A stretch of DNA of 64,000 nucleotides from Neorhizobium sp. UBA3556 (GCA_002376235.1 DFNX01000006.1:62001-126000), one strand, 5' to 3'. Positions 15,553 through 24,809 are shown, counted from the stretch's first letter. Numbers and translations are program-made. The notes: a model not told the origin generated them from the sequence alone.

Positions 15553-16770
15553 TCAGTCGATGGCGCCGGTCTTGTCGTAATCCGCGTCGGATACCTTCTC
15601 CATCCAGGTTGCTACACTGCCGTTCTCGGCTTCGGCGATGGCGAAATGCGTCATGGCTTCGTCGGCGGAAGCGCCGTGCCAATGCTTGAGATGCGGCGGG
15701 ATCCAGACGACATCACCGGGACCGACGGTCTCGACAGGGCCGCCTTCCTTCTGCACCCAGCCCTTGCCGGATACGATGAAGAGCGTCTGCCCGAGAGGAT
15801 GGGTGTGCCATGCGGTGCGGGCCCCGGCTGAGAAGGAAACGGTTGCACCGCTGATGCGCGCCGGATCGGTGCCTTTGTAATGTCCGGCAACGCTCACCTC
15901 TCCGGTGAAATAGGCGTCTGGCCCGGCAGCGGGGTTGCTGTTGGCACGTGTGACTTGAAGGTCCATGTCTGCTCCTTGGGAAATTGCTTGAGAAGCCTGC
16001 GCCTGGGCTATGCCGTTACGGCCTTCGAAGACGGCCTTCAGCACGGGAACTGCCGACATGGCCCGTGGCCAGCCTGCATAAAACGCGACATGGGTTATCG
16101 CTTCGGATGCCTCCGAGGCGGTCAGGCCGTTATCCATCGCACGGTTGGCATGGAAGGGAAGTTGCTCCGGTTGACCGATCGCAACGAGAGCAACCATTGT
16201 GATCAGGCTGCGGTCTCGGGCGGAAATATCCGGCCTCTGCCACAGATCGCCGAACAGCACGCGGTTCGTCAGCTCAGCAAGCGCCGGGGTTGTGGGGGCG
16301 ACCGCTGTGTTGACCGTGGCAGTGCGGGCAGCCTCAGCCTCAGCCTCGAGTTCGACACGCGCAGCATCGCTATTTCTTACCGGCGCGATATTGCGTTCAT
16401 CGAAGACCTTGGCGACTTCCTGTACCGCCGAAATCGCATTGGGCCAGCCGGAATAAAGGGCGAGTTGAGTAATCAGTTCGCCGATTTCCTCGGGCTTTAC
16501 GTCATTGTCGAGAGCACGCCGCACATGGCTGCCGATCTGTGCCGATTTGCCCGTGGAGACAAGTACCGCGACCGTCACGATGCTGCGGTCGCGAGCCGCA
16601 AGTTCGGTTCGCTCCCATACTTCGCCGAAGAGGATATCATCGGTGAAGTGGCCCAGCCCAGGGGCAACGTCATAGACCGCCGGCGGAGCAACGCGGCGTC
16701 GCTCCTCCTGCGCTTCCACGCCTGTTACGGCGAGCGTGGACATGGCGATGCTGGCAGCAATATTCTTCAT
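15553..16770 (-). CDS. Secreted fusion of two carboxymuconolactone decarboxylase-like domains and a cupin
   Basis: A 405-residue protein in three parts. After a signal peptide (MKNIAASIAMSTLAVTGVEA), residues about 35-130 form a first CMD-like domain (LFGEVWERTELAARDRSIVT, ALYSGWPNAISAV), residues about 165-265 a second copy (LFGDLWQRPDISARDRSLIT, AFYAGWPRAMSAV), and residues about 285-390 a cupin (VSFSAGARTAWHTHPLGQTL, GDVVWIPPHLKHWHG) with the metal-binding His pattern intact. Neither CMD copy has the AhpD-type Cys pair. Homologous genes are usually annotated as cupin or carboxymuconolactone decarboxylase family; the reaction is unknown. It lies between the aldo/keto reductase and flavodoxin genes on the same strand. 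Confidence 0.85.
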   Translation of the reverse strand: MKNIAASIAMSTLAVTGVEAQEERRRVAPPAVYDVAPGLGHFTDDILFGEVWERTELAARDRSIVTVAVLVSTGKSAQIGSHVRRALDNDVKPEEIGELITQLALYSGWPNAISAVQEVAKVFDERNIAPVRNSDAARVELEAEAEAARTATVNTAVAPTTPALAELTNRVLFGDLWQRPDISARDRSLITMVALVAIGQPEQLPFHANRAMDNGLTASEASEAITHVAFYAGWPRAMSAVPVLKAVFEGRNGIAQAQASQAISQGADMDLQVTRANSNPAAGPDAYFTGEVSVAGHYKGTDPARISGATVSFSAGARTAWHTHPLGQTLFIVSGKGWVQKEGGPVETVGPGDVVWIPPHLKHWHGASADEAMTHFAIAEAENGSVATWMEKVSDADYDKTGAID

Positions 16771-16922
16771 CCGGATTCTCCATAAGGTTTTGGTCGGCCA
16801 AACGCGCGGTTTTCCATCCCTTCATGTGGGCTGAAATTCCATCGGGATTAGATGGCCAAACCTGATTGGGCCTATGCGTCGGGTTCATGAATGGACCGAT
16901 GGCTGCGCCGTCGGCCGTGGAG

Positions 16923-17912
16923 TTAGAGACCGGTTGTCTTCATGAGATGCTCGGGATAGCGTTCGCCCTCGATACGGATCTCGGCAGCAGCTTTTTCGAT
17001 CCGTGCCAATTCGGCTGGCGTCAGTTCGACATCCGCGGATGCGAGGTTTTCCTCAAGCCGATGCAGCTTGGTCGTTCCCGGGATCGGAACGATCCACGGT
17101 TTCTGAGCGAGGAGCCATGCGAGAGCGATTTGGGCGGGCGTGGCACCTTTCTCATCGGCGATCGCTTTTAGAAGATCGACCAGCGCCTGGTTTTTCTCCA
17201 TCGCCTCCGGAGTGAAGCGTGGCAGGATATTTCGGAAGTCACCTTCGCCGAGCTTCGTATTCTTGTTCATCGCGCCCGTTAGAAAACCCTTCCCGAGTGG
17301 GCTATAGGGAACAAGCCCGATGCCGAGTTCCTCGCAGGTTTCGAGAATCCCATTGGTTTCCACGCCACGGGTCCAGAGCGAATATTCGTTCTGAAGCGCC
17401 GTTACCGGCTGCACCGCGTGGGCGCGGCGCACCGTATTGGCACCCGGCTCGGACATGCCGAAATGCTTGACCTTGCCCTCGGTAATCAAGTCCTTCACCG
17501 TGCCGGCGACATCCTCGATCGGCACATTCGGATCCACTCGATGTTGATAGAGGAGGTCGATCGTCTCTACGCCAAGACGCTTCAGGCTGCCCTCTACCGC
17601 CTTCCTGATATTGTCCGGCTGGCTGTTCAGGCCGGCCTGTTTGCCATCGACGAAATTGAAGGCGAACTTGGTGGCTATGACGACCTGATCGCGGAGAGGT
17701 TTCAATGCCTCGCCGACCATTTCCTCGTTGGTGAACGGGCCATAGACTTCCGCCGTGTCAAAAAAGGTCACGCCGCGTTCGGCGGCCTGGCGGATCAGGG
17801 TAATACCTTCCTGCTTGCTGACCTTGCTGGCGTAACCGAAGTCCAATCCCATGCAGCCGAAGCCGAGCGCCGACACTTCGAGGCCGGCGTTTCCGAGGAC
17901 GCGCTTTTTCAT
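16923..17912 (-). CDS. Aldo/keto reductase
   Basis: A 329-residue NADPH-type aldo/keto reductase. The tetrad Asp52 (TFFDTAEVYG), Tyr57, Lys82 (ATKF) and His124 (LLYQHRVDP) is complete. VKHFGMSEPGANTVRRAHAV, YSPLGKGFLTG and the C-terminal IPGTTKLHRLEENLASADV place it with the YajO/YakC-like group. The ATG at 17912 follows GGAGACAAG; upstream open sequence is not conserved in type. It is probably the first gene of the reductase, CMD-cupin, flavodoxin set; a 152-bp gap to the next gene leaves room for a second promoter. Physiological substrate unknown. Confidence 0.9.
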   Translation of the reverse strand: MKKRVLGNAGLEVSALGFGCMGLDFGYASKVSKQEGITLIRQAAERGVTFFDTAEVYGPFTNEEMVGEALKPLRDQVVIATKFAFNFVDGKQAGLNSQPDNIRKAVEGSLKRLGVETIDLLYQHRVDPNVPIEDVAGTVKDLITEGKVKHFGMSEPGANTVRRAHAVQPVTALQNEYSLWTRGVETNGILETCEELGIGLVPYSPLGKGFLTGAMNKNTKLGEGDFRNILPRFTPEAMEKNQALVDLLKAIADEKGATPAQIALAWLLAQKPWIVPIPGTTKLHRLEENLASADVELTPAELARIEKAAAEIRIEGERYPEHLMKTTGL

Positions 17913-18024
17913 AACTTGTCTCCATTCACGATCATCGTGGGCAAGTGTCACCAAGCAGCCTTGTTGCCTGGGCAATCATCTCACCATGAATGGAGATTTA
18001 AACCTTAGTCAGTCATCTGATTAT

Positions 18025-18040
18025 ATGCAAAATACTGCAT
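18025..18040. promoter_or_regulatory. Possible LysR-type box upstream of the aldo/keto reductase gene
   Basis: ATGCA-N6-TGCAT at 18025-18040 is an inverted repeat of the size LysR regulators use, about 115 bp upstream of the reductase start. The LysR gene at 13113 is the nearest candidate. Weak, since short repeats occur by chance in this AT-rich gap. Confidence 0.3.
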
Positions 18041-18086
18041 GAACTTATGCTTCATATTCATTAACGCATATGTCGACCTGACGATC

Positions 18087-19028
18087 TTAAAAGTCGCGGC
18101 CTAGCAGCCGATATGCACTGTCGGTGTCCGTGATGACGGTGGTTGCCAGCCTGGCTTTAAGGCATGCAGCCAAGATCTCTTCCTTGTGCACGCCCCCGGA
18201 TGCGATGATACGCGTCGGAATTCGGCAGTAATCGGCAATCGACGGAGATATGACCTGCCGGTTCAAGGGGTGATCAATCTCCCTGCCGTCGTGATCGAGA
18301 TATCGCCCTAAAAGATCGCCGACAGCCCCGGCTTTCGTAAGTTCAGTGATATCGGTTCCGGTCGGAAGGCCATATCGCACCTGAAGCGATTCCGGCGAGA
18401 CATCGCCGATGCTGAGGATCGACACGTCCACAGCAGTTGCTTCCCGGAGCAGGCTCTGGAACACAGTCTGCGCAACGAGCGTATCGCGCGATGCCGGATC
18501 GTCTGCGTAGATCGGAGCTGCCAGATAATGGCATTCCGCATTCAAGACTTTGGCGAAGCGCCGTACGATCTCGAACGTGTTGATCTCCGAGCCACGCGTC
18601 AACCCACCCATCATCGAACGAACCTTCACGTCCGGCACATTCGCTGGCGCCATGTGATGGACGGTCTCCCTGAGCGTCGCACCCCAGCCAACACCCAACG
18701 ATGTCGGTTCACTCGCCTGTATCAGGCGCTCCAGAAACATGGCCGCAGCCCGGCCGATTACCGTCGCCATCTGCTTCTGATCTTCCGGCGTTGGAACGAT
18801 GACCACGTCGGTCAGGCCAAATTGATGGCGTAACTCTGCTTCAAGCTCCACGTTTTCGGTGAGCGGCGAATTGAAGCTGATCCTGACCACACCTTGATCC
18901 AGCGCTGCGGCCAGAAGCTCATTGACCTTGCGGCGCGTCAAAAGCATGCGTTCGGCGATCTGCGCCTGCGTCAGTCCTTCGACGTGATAGAGCCACGAGG
19001 CCCTCACCATGAGCTGCTGATTGGACAT
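18087..19028 (-). CDS. SorC/DeoR-type sugar-binding transcriptional regulator
   Basis: A 313-residue SorC-family regulator. The N-terminal helix-turn-helix is in LYHVEGLTQAQIAERMLLTR followed by RKVNELLAAAL, and the large sugar-phosphate-binding domain includes SLGVGWGATLRETV, MMGGLTRGSEINTFEIVRRF and the C-terminal RIIASGGVHKEEILAACLKA. Such proteins sense phosphorylated sugars or polyols. It is divergent from the ABC importer operon starting at 19240 and, with an inverted repeat in the gap at 19042-19067, is the obvious regulator of that operon. The effector may be a product of the two metabolic enzymes encoded at the end of the operon; this is inference. Confidence 0.9.
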   Translation of the reverse strand: MSNQQLMVRASWLYHVEGLTQAQIAERMLLTRRKVNELLAAALDQGVVRISFNSPLTENVELEAELRHQFGLTDVVIVPTPEDQKQMATVIGRAAAMFLERLIQASEPTSLGVGWGATLRETVHHMAPANVPDVKVRSMMGGLTRGSEINTFEIVRRFAKVLNAECHYLAAPIYADDPASRDTLVAQTVFQSLLREATAVDVSILSIGDVSPESLQVRYGLPTGTDITELTKAGAVGDLLGRYLDHDGREIDHPLNRQVISPSIADYCRIPTRIIASGGVHKEEILAACLKARLATTVITDTDSAYRLLGRDF

Positions 19029-19041
19029 ATTTGCTCCCGCC

Positions 19042-19067
19042 CAAATGTCACATCAGCGTAACATTTG
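19042..19067. promoter_or_regulatory. Inverted repeat in the divergent region, probable SorC-regulator operator
   Basis: CAAATGT (19042-19048) and ACATTTG (19061-19067) are perfect inverted copies separated by 12 bp, 14 bp upstream of the regulator start. A GTAAC direct repeat overlaps the right arm. Confidence 0.55.
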
Positions 19068-19239
19068 TAACCTAGAGCTACGCGAAGTCGGCGGGGCGGT
19101 AAAGCGGCTTTCATCAACCGCAGCCTCCTGACGAAATTTTGTCTGTCGATTTCCATGCGACGCCCGACGCCGAGGTCCTCCCGCCCGGCGAAGGCGTCCG
19201 TGCGCCCATCTCGTTCATTTGGTTCAACAGGAGAGATCC

Positions 19240-20877
19240 ATGCTATCCATCAACCGTCGCCATGCGCTGGGCCTGATGTCGGCTGCCGCCGGCAGCATCA
19301 TTCTGCCGCGCATGTCTTTCAGCCAGGGCGCACGCCCGTCGATCACCATCGCGGTCCAGAAGATCACCAACAACAATACGCTCGACGTCTGGAACGAACA
19401 GTCCAACGTCGGTGAGCGCGTGTTCTTCCCGAACCTCTGGGAAGGCCTGATCAACCGTGACTGGATGGGTAATCAGGGTCCGGTTCCGGGTCTTGCGACC
19501 GAATGGAAGCGCCTTGACGAGAAGACGCTGGAACTGAAGCTGCGCCAGGGCGTCAAGTTCCACAATGGCGATGAACTGACGGCCGAAGACGTGGCCTTCT
19601 CCTTCTCCAAGGAACGCGTGTTCGGCAATACCGAACCGGTCGGCGGCAAGACCATTTTTGAAGCCGACAACAAGCCGACGACGGTCAAAGAACTGCCAGC
19701 CGTTGTTCCGGGCGTTGCCCGCCGCCTCTGGCCGGCGCTGACCGGCGTGGAAGTCGTCGACAAGCACACCGTCCGTTTCCACAATGCGACGCCGGATGTG
19801 ACGCTCGAAGGTCGCCTCTATTCCTTCGGCAGCCAGATCACCAGCCGCCGCGCCTGGGATGAAGCTAAGAGCTATACCGACTGGGCACGCAAGCCGATCA
19901 CCACCGGCCCCTACATGGTTGGCGAATACAAGCCGGACGTCTCGCTGACGCTCGTCGCCTTCGACGAATACTGGGGCGGCCGTCCGCCGCTGCAGCAGAT
20001 CCGCTTCGTCGAAGTTCCTGAAGTCGCCTCGCGCGTCAACGGCCTTCTCTCCGGTGAATACGACTTTGCCTGCGACCTGCCGCCGGACCAGATTGCCGCC
20101 GTCCAGAACGCTCCGGGTCTCGAAATCCAGAGTTCGACCATCTGGAACCACCGTGTTTCGACCTTCAATACGCAGAACCCGATCCTTGCCAACCCGCTCG
20201 TTCGTCGCGCCATGACCCACTCGATCGACCGTCAGGCGATCGTCGAAGCGCTCTGGGCCGGCCAGACGGTTGTTCCTGCGGGTCTGCAGTTCGAATCCTT
20301 CAAGGCGTCGAACATGTTCGTCGATGGCTGGGCAGCACCGGAGTTCAACCCGGATCTCGCCAAGAAGCTGCTCAAGGAAGCCAACTACAAGGGCGACGCC
20401 ATCCCCTATCGCCTGCTCAACAACTACTACACCAACCAGACTGCCAATGCGCAGATCATGGTTGAGATGTGGAAGCAGGTCGGCCTCAATGTCGAAATTC
20501 AGATGAAGGAAAACTGGGCGCAGATCCACGATCCGGCAGGCGTCAAGGGCGTGCGCGACTGGTCGGCTTCGAACACGATCAACGACCCGATCACGCCGCT
20601 CGTCGTGCAGTTCGGCCCGAACGGGGAAGCCCAGCAGAAGAAGGACTGGAGTAACGAGGAGCTGAACAAGCTTTCCGTGGTCATGGAAACCTCCACGGAT
20701 CGCGACATGCGCAAGAAGGCCATCACCCGTATGCTGGAGATCGCCGAGCGTGAAGACCCGGCCTATCAGGTCCTGCATCAGAACGCCGTCTTCACCGGCA
20801 TGAAGTCCTCGCTGAAGTGGAAGGCGGCTGCCGCCTTCGCCATGGACTTCCGCAGCGGTAACTGGAACGCCTCCTAA
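19240..20877 (+). CDS. ABC transporter substrate-binding protein, dipeptide/oligopeptide type (SBP family 5)
   Basis: A 545-residue family 5 binding protein. The start MLSINRRHALGLMSAAAGSI is a twin-arginine-like signal peptide with AGGAGAG in front of the ATG at 19240. Family landmarks: PNLWEGLINRD, LATEWKRLDEKTLELKLRQG, VKFHNGDELTAEDVAFSF, the ITTGPYMVGEYKPD segment, and NPLVRRAMTHSIDRQAIVEA. It captures a solute in the periplasm for the two-permease, two-ATPase importer encoded downstream. The glycerophosphodiesterase and TIM-barrel genes at the operon end suggest the solute is not a simple dipeptide but perhaps a glycerophosphodiester or sugar conjugate. A strong hairpin follows the stop codon. 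Confidence 0.9.
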   Translation: MLSINRRHALGLMSAAAGSIILPRMSFSQGARPSITIAVQKITNNNTLDVWNEQSNVGERVFFPNLWEGLINRDWMGNQGPVPGLATEWKRLDEKTLELKLRQGVKFHNGDELTAEDVAFSFSKERVFGNTEPVGGKTIFEADNKPTTVKELPAVVPGVARRLWPALTGVEVVDKHTVRFHNATPDVTLEGRLYSFGSQITSRRAWDEAKSYTDWARKPITTGPYMVGEYKPDVSLTLVAFDEYWGGRPPLQQIRFVEVPEVASRVNGLLSGEYDFACDLPPDQIAAVQNAPGLEIQSSTIWNHRVSTFNTQNPILANPLVRRAMTHSIDRQAIVEALWAGQTVVPAGLQFESFKASNMFVDGWAAPEFNPDLAKKLLKEANYKGDAIPYRLLNNYYTNQTANAQIMVEMWKQVGLNVEIQMKENWAQIHDPAGVKGVRDWSASNTINDPITPLVVQFGPNGEAQQKKDWSNEELNKLSVVMETSTDRDMRKKAITRMLEIAEREDPAYQVLHQNAVFTGMKSSLKWKAAAAFAMDFRSGNWNAS

Positions 20878-20891
20878 CCGTTCGACATCCG

Positions 20892-20917
20892 CGCCGGCCG
20901 CCCTTAGGCGGCCGGCG
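20892..20917 (+). terminator. Intra-operon hairpin after the binding protein gene
   Basis: CGCCGGCCGCC (20892-20902) and GGCGGCCGGCG (20907-20917) form a perfect 11-bp GC stem with a CTTA loop, 15 bases behind the stop codon and before the ATPase genes. It may attenuate transcription or protect the 3' end of the binding-protein message so that this protein is made in excess. Confidence 0.7.
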
Positions 20918-20948
20918 TCTTCTATTGTAAAAATGGAGATGCGCTCCG

Positions 20949-21962
20949 ATGGTTTCCAACAACCTTGTTGAACTGCGCGGCCTGACGGTCGCTTTCGACG
21001 GTGTCCAGGTACTGCATGGCATCGATCTCGATGTGGCTCGCGGCGAGGCGATCGGCCTTGTCGGAGAATCCGGCTGCGGAAAGTCGGTCACCTGGCTTGC
21101 CGCACTCGGGCTTCTGCCCGGCAAGGCAACGGTATCCGGCTCCGTCCGCGTTGACGGGCAGGAGATCCTCGGTGGCCCGCGTACGGTTCTCGAAGGTGTT
21201 CGCGGCAAGCGGATAGCGATGATTTTTCAGGATCCATCGAGCTCGCTCAACCCCGTGCTTCGTGTCGGTCGGCAGATCACCGAAGCGCTCGCCATCCATC
21301 GCGGCCTTTTGGGTGACGCTGCCAAGGCGGAAGCGCTGAGGCTCCTTGATATGGTCGGCATTCCCGATGCCCGCCGCCGTTTCGATCTTTTCCCGCATGA
21401 ATTTTCCGGCGGCCAGTGCCAGCGCCTGATGATCGCCATGGCGCTTGCTGGCGAGCCGGACCTGCTGGTTGCCGATGAGCCGACAACCGCTCTCGATGCG
21501 ACCATTCAGGCCCAGATTCTCGATCTCATGATCGAGTTGCGTGCCGAGACCGGCATGGCGACGATCTTCATCAGCCACGATCTTGGGGCCGTCTCCCAGG
21601 TCTGCGAGCGCGCCTGTGTCATGTATGCCGGCCGTATCGTCGAGCAGGGCACGATCGATGCGCTGTTCGACAATCCACGCCATCCCTATACGCGCGGCCT
21701 GTTCGATGCCATTCCACGGCTCGATGGCCCACGTGAGCGGCTGATCCCCATACAGGGCACGGTTCCGCATCCGCGCGATCTGCCGGAAGGCTGTGCCTTC
21801 TCGCCGCGCTGTTCACATGCCGCCGTCGACTGTCGCAGCCATCGACCGGATCTCGATCCATTGGCGGATGGTCGGCTTCTCGCTTGTCACCACCCCGTTG
21901 GTGGGGCTTCGGCCGATACGCGCCGCAACATCGAAAAGCGCGTTATGGAGACCGTATCGTGA
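20949..21962 (+). CDS. ABC transporter ATP-binding protein, DppD/OppD type
   Basis: A 337-residue ATPase. Walker A GESGCGKS, Q-loop MIFQDPSSSLNPVLRVGRQI, signature EFSGGQCQRL, Walker B DLLVADEPTTALDATIQAQI and H-loop FISHDLGAVSQVC are complete, and the C-terminal oligopeptide domain with a PRCSHAAVDC cluster is present. It powers the importer with the second ATPase whose GTG start overlaps its TGA (21959-21962). The signature has Cys in place of the usual Arg or Gln after GGQ, a mild deviation. Confidence 0.93.
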   Translation: MVSNNLVELRGLTVAFDGVQVLHGIDLDVARGEAIGLVGESGCGKSVTWLAALGLLPGKATVSGSVRVDGQEILGGPRTVLEGVRGKRIAMIFQDPSSSLNPVLRVGRQITEALAIHRGLLGDAAKAEALRLLDMVGIPDARRRFDLFPHEFSGGQCQRLMIAMALAGEPDLLVADEPTTALDATIQAQILDLMIELRAETGMATIFISHDLGAVSQVCERACVMYAGRIVEQGTIDALFDNPRHPYTRGLFDAIPRLDGPRERLIPIQGTVPHPRDLPEGCAFSPRCSHAAVDCRSHRPDLDPLADGRLLACHHPVGGASADTRRNIEKRVMETVS

Positions 21963-22945
21963 CAGCCCCTCTGATCGAAGCAAAAGGCCTGGTTCGTACC
22001 TATGAAGTGCGTCAGGGCATGTTCGGCAGGGTGACGCCGGTACGTGCCGTCGATGGTATCGACCTGAAGGTCATGCCGGGAGAGACGCTTGGTGTGGTCG
22101 GAGAGTCCGGTTCGGGCAAGTCTACCCTCGGCCGCATGCTTCTCGGCATCGATCCGTCGCAGGAGGGGCAGACCTTCTTTGACGGACAAGCGATGCCGAA
22201 GCTTGGCACGCCGGAATGGCGTGCATTGCGGGCCAAGATGCAGCTTGTTTATCAGGACCCGCTCGCAGCGCTCGACCGTCGCTTGACGATCGCCGAGCAG
22301 ATCGCGGAGCCGCTTGCCATTCATAAGCTGGTGCCGAAGGAACATCGCGCCACCCGCGTGACGGAACTGATGACGGCCGTGGGCCTGCGCCCCGATCAGG
22401 CGGACCGGTATCCGCATGAGCTTTCCGGCGGCCAGCGCCAACGCGTCGTCATCGCCCGTGCACTCGCTTCGCGCCCTAAACTTCTTGTCTGCGACGAACC
22501 GGTTTCAGCGCTCGACGTGTCGATCCAGGCACAGGTGGTGAACATGCTGCGCGACCTGCAGGAGACAAACCGTATCGCCATGGTGTTCATCAGCCATGAC
22601 CTGAAAGTGGTGCGCAATATCGCCGACCGGGTGGCGGTCATGTATCTCGGCCGCATCGTCGAGGAGGCATCGTCCGATGTCATTTTCGGCACGCCGCTGC
22701 ACCCCTATACCAAGGCGCTTGTTTCCAGCGTTCCGGTACCCGGCAAGCCGCTCAAGGGTCGCATGATCCTGCAGGGAGAGCCACCGAACCCGGCCAATCG
22801 CCCTTCCGGCTGCGCTTTTCATCCCCGTTGTCCGTTGGCGACAGATATCTGCCGGACCAGCGTTCCACCGCTGCGTCAGGTTGCCGATGGTCGCACCGCC
22901 GCCTGCCATCTTGTGGCCGGTGCCGACCAGTCCGTTGCTGCATAA
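21959..22945 (+). CDS. ABC transporter ATP-binding protein, DppF/OppF type
   Basis: A 328-residue ATPase beginning at GTG 21959, which overlaps the stop codon of the upstream gene (GTGA) and has GGAG a few bases before it. Walker A GESGSGKS, Q-loop LVYQDPLAALDRRLTI, signature ELSGGQRQRVVIARAL, Walker B LLVCDEPVSALDVSIQAQVV, and the C-terminal HPRCPLATDIC cluster are intact. The LDRRLT variation after the Q-loop (usually LNPR) is common in the family. It pairs with the preceding DppD-type subunit. Confidence 0.92.
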   Translation: MTAPLIEAKGLVRTYEVRQGMFGRVTPVRAVDGIDLKVMPGETLGVVGESGSGKSTLGRMLLGIDPSQEGQTFFDGQAMPKLGTPEWRALRAKMQLVYQDPLAALDRRLTIAEQIAEPLAIHKLVPKEHRATRVTELMTAVGLRPDQADRYPHELSGGQRQRVVIARALASRPKLLVCDEPVSALDVSIQAQVVNMLRDLQETNRIAMVFISHDLKVVRNIADRVAVMYLGRIVEEASSDVIFGTPLHPYTKALVSSVPVPGKPLKGRMILQGEPPNPANRPSGCAFHPRCPLATDICRTSVPPLRQVADGRTAACHLVAGADQSVAA

Positions 22946-22959
22946 GGAGCGCCAAAGAC

Positions 22960-23886
22960 ATGTTGCGTTTCGCCTCTATCCGTCTCCTGAGAGCGCTCGT
23001 CACCATTCTGGCGGTCGTGACCTTTGCTTTCGTCGTGCTGCGCATGTCGGGCGATCCGGCGCAGGTCCTGCTTGGGCCCGACGTGCCTCAGGAATCCGTC
23101 GATGCCTTCCGCAAGGCCTGGGGTCTCGATCAGCCGCTCTGGATCCAGTATCTCGCCTATATCAAGGCTATCTTCACCGGTGATTTCGGTGTCTCGATGC
23201 GCGACAAGGCGTCCGCCATGCAACTCGTCATCGAACGCATTCCGGCAACACTTCAGCTCACCATACCGGCGCTGTTCCTGAAAGTCGTGATCGGCATTCC
23301 GGCCGGCGTATATGCAGCACTTCACCGCCAGAGCGCCATCGATCGCGGCGTCATCCTCGCGGCAATCTTTGGTTTCACTATCCCGTCCTTCGTCATGGGC
23401 CTGCTTCTGGTTCTGATCTTTTCGATCACGCTCGGCCTGCTTCCTTCGGGCGGACAGGATACCTGGCAGCACGGCATTCTGCCGACGATCACGATGAGCA
23501 TTGGCGGTATCGGCATTCTCGCTCGCTTCTCGCGCAGCGCCATGATCGAGGTGATGAGCCAGCCCTATATCCGCACGGCGTCCGCCAAGGGCATGGCATG
23601 GCAGGATGTCGTCTGGCGTCATGCCCTGCCGAATGCGGCCGTGCCGATCGTTACCATCGTCGGCTTCATGGTCGGTTCGTTGATTGCAGGCGCCGTTGTG
23701 GTCGAATCGATTTTCTCCTGGCCCGGCATCGGCCGTCTTCTGGTGGTTTCGGTCACCAACCGCGACCTCGCCGTCGTCCAGTGCATCCTTCTTTTAATCG
23801 CTGCCACCATGGTCGTCTCCAACCTGATCGTCGACCTGCTTTACGGCTGGCTCGATCCACGGCTTCGCGCCCAGAGCGCCCATTAA
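22960..23886 (+). CDS. ABC transporter permease, DppB/OppB type
   Basis: A 308-residue permease with six predicted helices. The N-terminus (IRLLRALVTILAVVTFAFVV), the periplasmic region with GLDQPLWIQYLAYI and DFGVSMRDK, and the EAA-loop segment RTASAKGMAWQDVVWRHALP are typical of DppB. The ATG at 22960 follows AAGGAG; longer open sequence upstream overlaps the ATPase gene. It forms the membrane channel with the DppC-type permease 12 bp downstream. Confidence 0.93.
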   Translation: MLRFASIRLLRALVTILAVVTFAFVVLRMSGDPAQVLLGPDVPQESVDAFRKAWGLDQPLWIQYLAYIKAIFTGDFGVSMRDKASAMQLVIERIPATLQLTIPALFLKVVIGIPAGVYAALHRQSAIDRGVILAAIFGFTIPSFVMGLLLVLIFSITLGLLPSGGQDTWQHGILPTITMSIGGIGILARFSRSAMIEVMSQPYIRTASAKGMAWQDVVWRHALPNAAVPIVTIVGFMVGSLIAGAVVVESIFSWPGIGRLLVVSVTNRDLAVVQCILLLIAATMVVSNLIVDLLYGWLDPRLRAQSAH

Positions 23887-23898
23887 GGAGAGACGGAT

Positions 23899-24780
23899 AT
23901 GACAATCGTCGATACATCCCGTCAGCCGGCTACCGAAGTGTCCTTCTTCACCCGCTTCATCAAGCAGGTACGCAAGGTGCCGTTCTCTGTCAGCTTCGGC
24001 ATCGCCTGGCTCATCTTCATGGTGTTCATCGCCTTCTTTGCGGACCTGATCCGGCCCTATGGCATCACGGCGATGGACCTGCGTGCGCGCTTGTCGCTTC
24101 CCGGCAATCCGGCGCATCTGCTCGGCACCGACGAACTTGGTCGTGATGTCCTCTCGCGCCTCATCCAATCGATCCGCGTCTCGCTCGCGATTGCGTTCGG
24201 CGCGACGATCATCTCGGCCGTTGTTGGCACCACGCTCGGCTTCCTGGCGGCAAAGTTCCGCGGCGCGGTGGAGCATTTCGTGCTTGTGCTTGCCGATTTT
24301 CAGGCGGCGTTGCCCTTCCTCATCATGTCGCTTGCCGTTCTTGCCTTCTTCGGTTCCTCCATGCCGCTCCTGATCGGCCTGATGGGTTTTTATGGCTGGG
24401 AGCGTTATGCCCGTATCGCACGCGGACTGGCGATTTCGGCGAGCGCGCAAGGCTATGCCGCAGCCGTCGTGCAACTCGGCGCAAGCCCGATGAGGGTCTA
24501 CATGAAGCACATCCTACCCAATGTCGCCTCGACGCTGATCGTATCGATGACGCTCACCTTTCCGGAAATCATCCTGATGGAAAGCGGCTTGTCCTTCCTC
24601 GGGCTCGGCGTGCAGCCGCCGGAAACCAGCCTTGGCAACATGGTGGGTTTCGGCCGCGAATATCTCACGCGCGCTCCATGGATCATGCTCGCTCCCGCCT
24701 TCGTCATCATGATGACGACGCTGTCGATCTCGCTGGTCGGCGACTGGCTGCGCGACAAGCTCGATCCGACGCTTCGCTGA
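23899..24780 (+). CDS. ABC transporter permease, DppC/OppC type
   Basis: A 293-residue permease. The DppC hallmarks are HLLGTDELGRDVLSRLIQSI after the first helix, the EAA-type loop GYAAAVVQLGASPMRVYMKH, and the C-terminal SGLSFLGLGVQPPETSLGNM with GDWLRDKLDPTLR as last residues. The gene is preceded by AAGGAGAG and is followed 29 bp later by the phosphodiesterase gene, so transport and metabolism are one operon. Confidence 0.93.
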   Translation: MTIVDTSRQPATEVSFFTRFIKQVRKVPFSVSFGIAWLIFMVFIAFFADLIRPYGITAMDLRARLSLPGNPAHLLGTDELGRDVLSRLIQSIRVSLAIAFGATIISAVVGTTLGFLAAKFRGAVEHFVLVLADFQAALPFLIMSLAVLAFFGSSMPLLIGLMGFYGWERYARIARGLAISASAQGYAAAVVQLGASPMRVYMKHILPNVASTLIVSMTLTFPEIILMESGLSFLGLGVQPPETSLGNMVGFGREYLTRAPWIMLAPAFVIMMTTLSISLVGDWLRDKLDPTLR

Positions 24781-24809
24781 TCTCTTCCGTTTCATTCAAG
24801 GAATTTCGC

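Noticed and set aside
19243..20778. A 511-codon open frame on the minus strand
   Set aside because: Antisense shadow of the family 5 binding protein; Arg- and Asp-rich translation without domain signatures.
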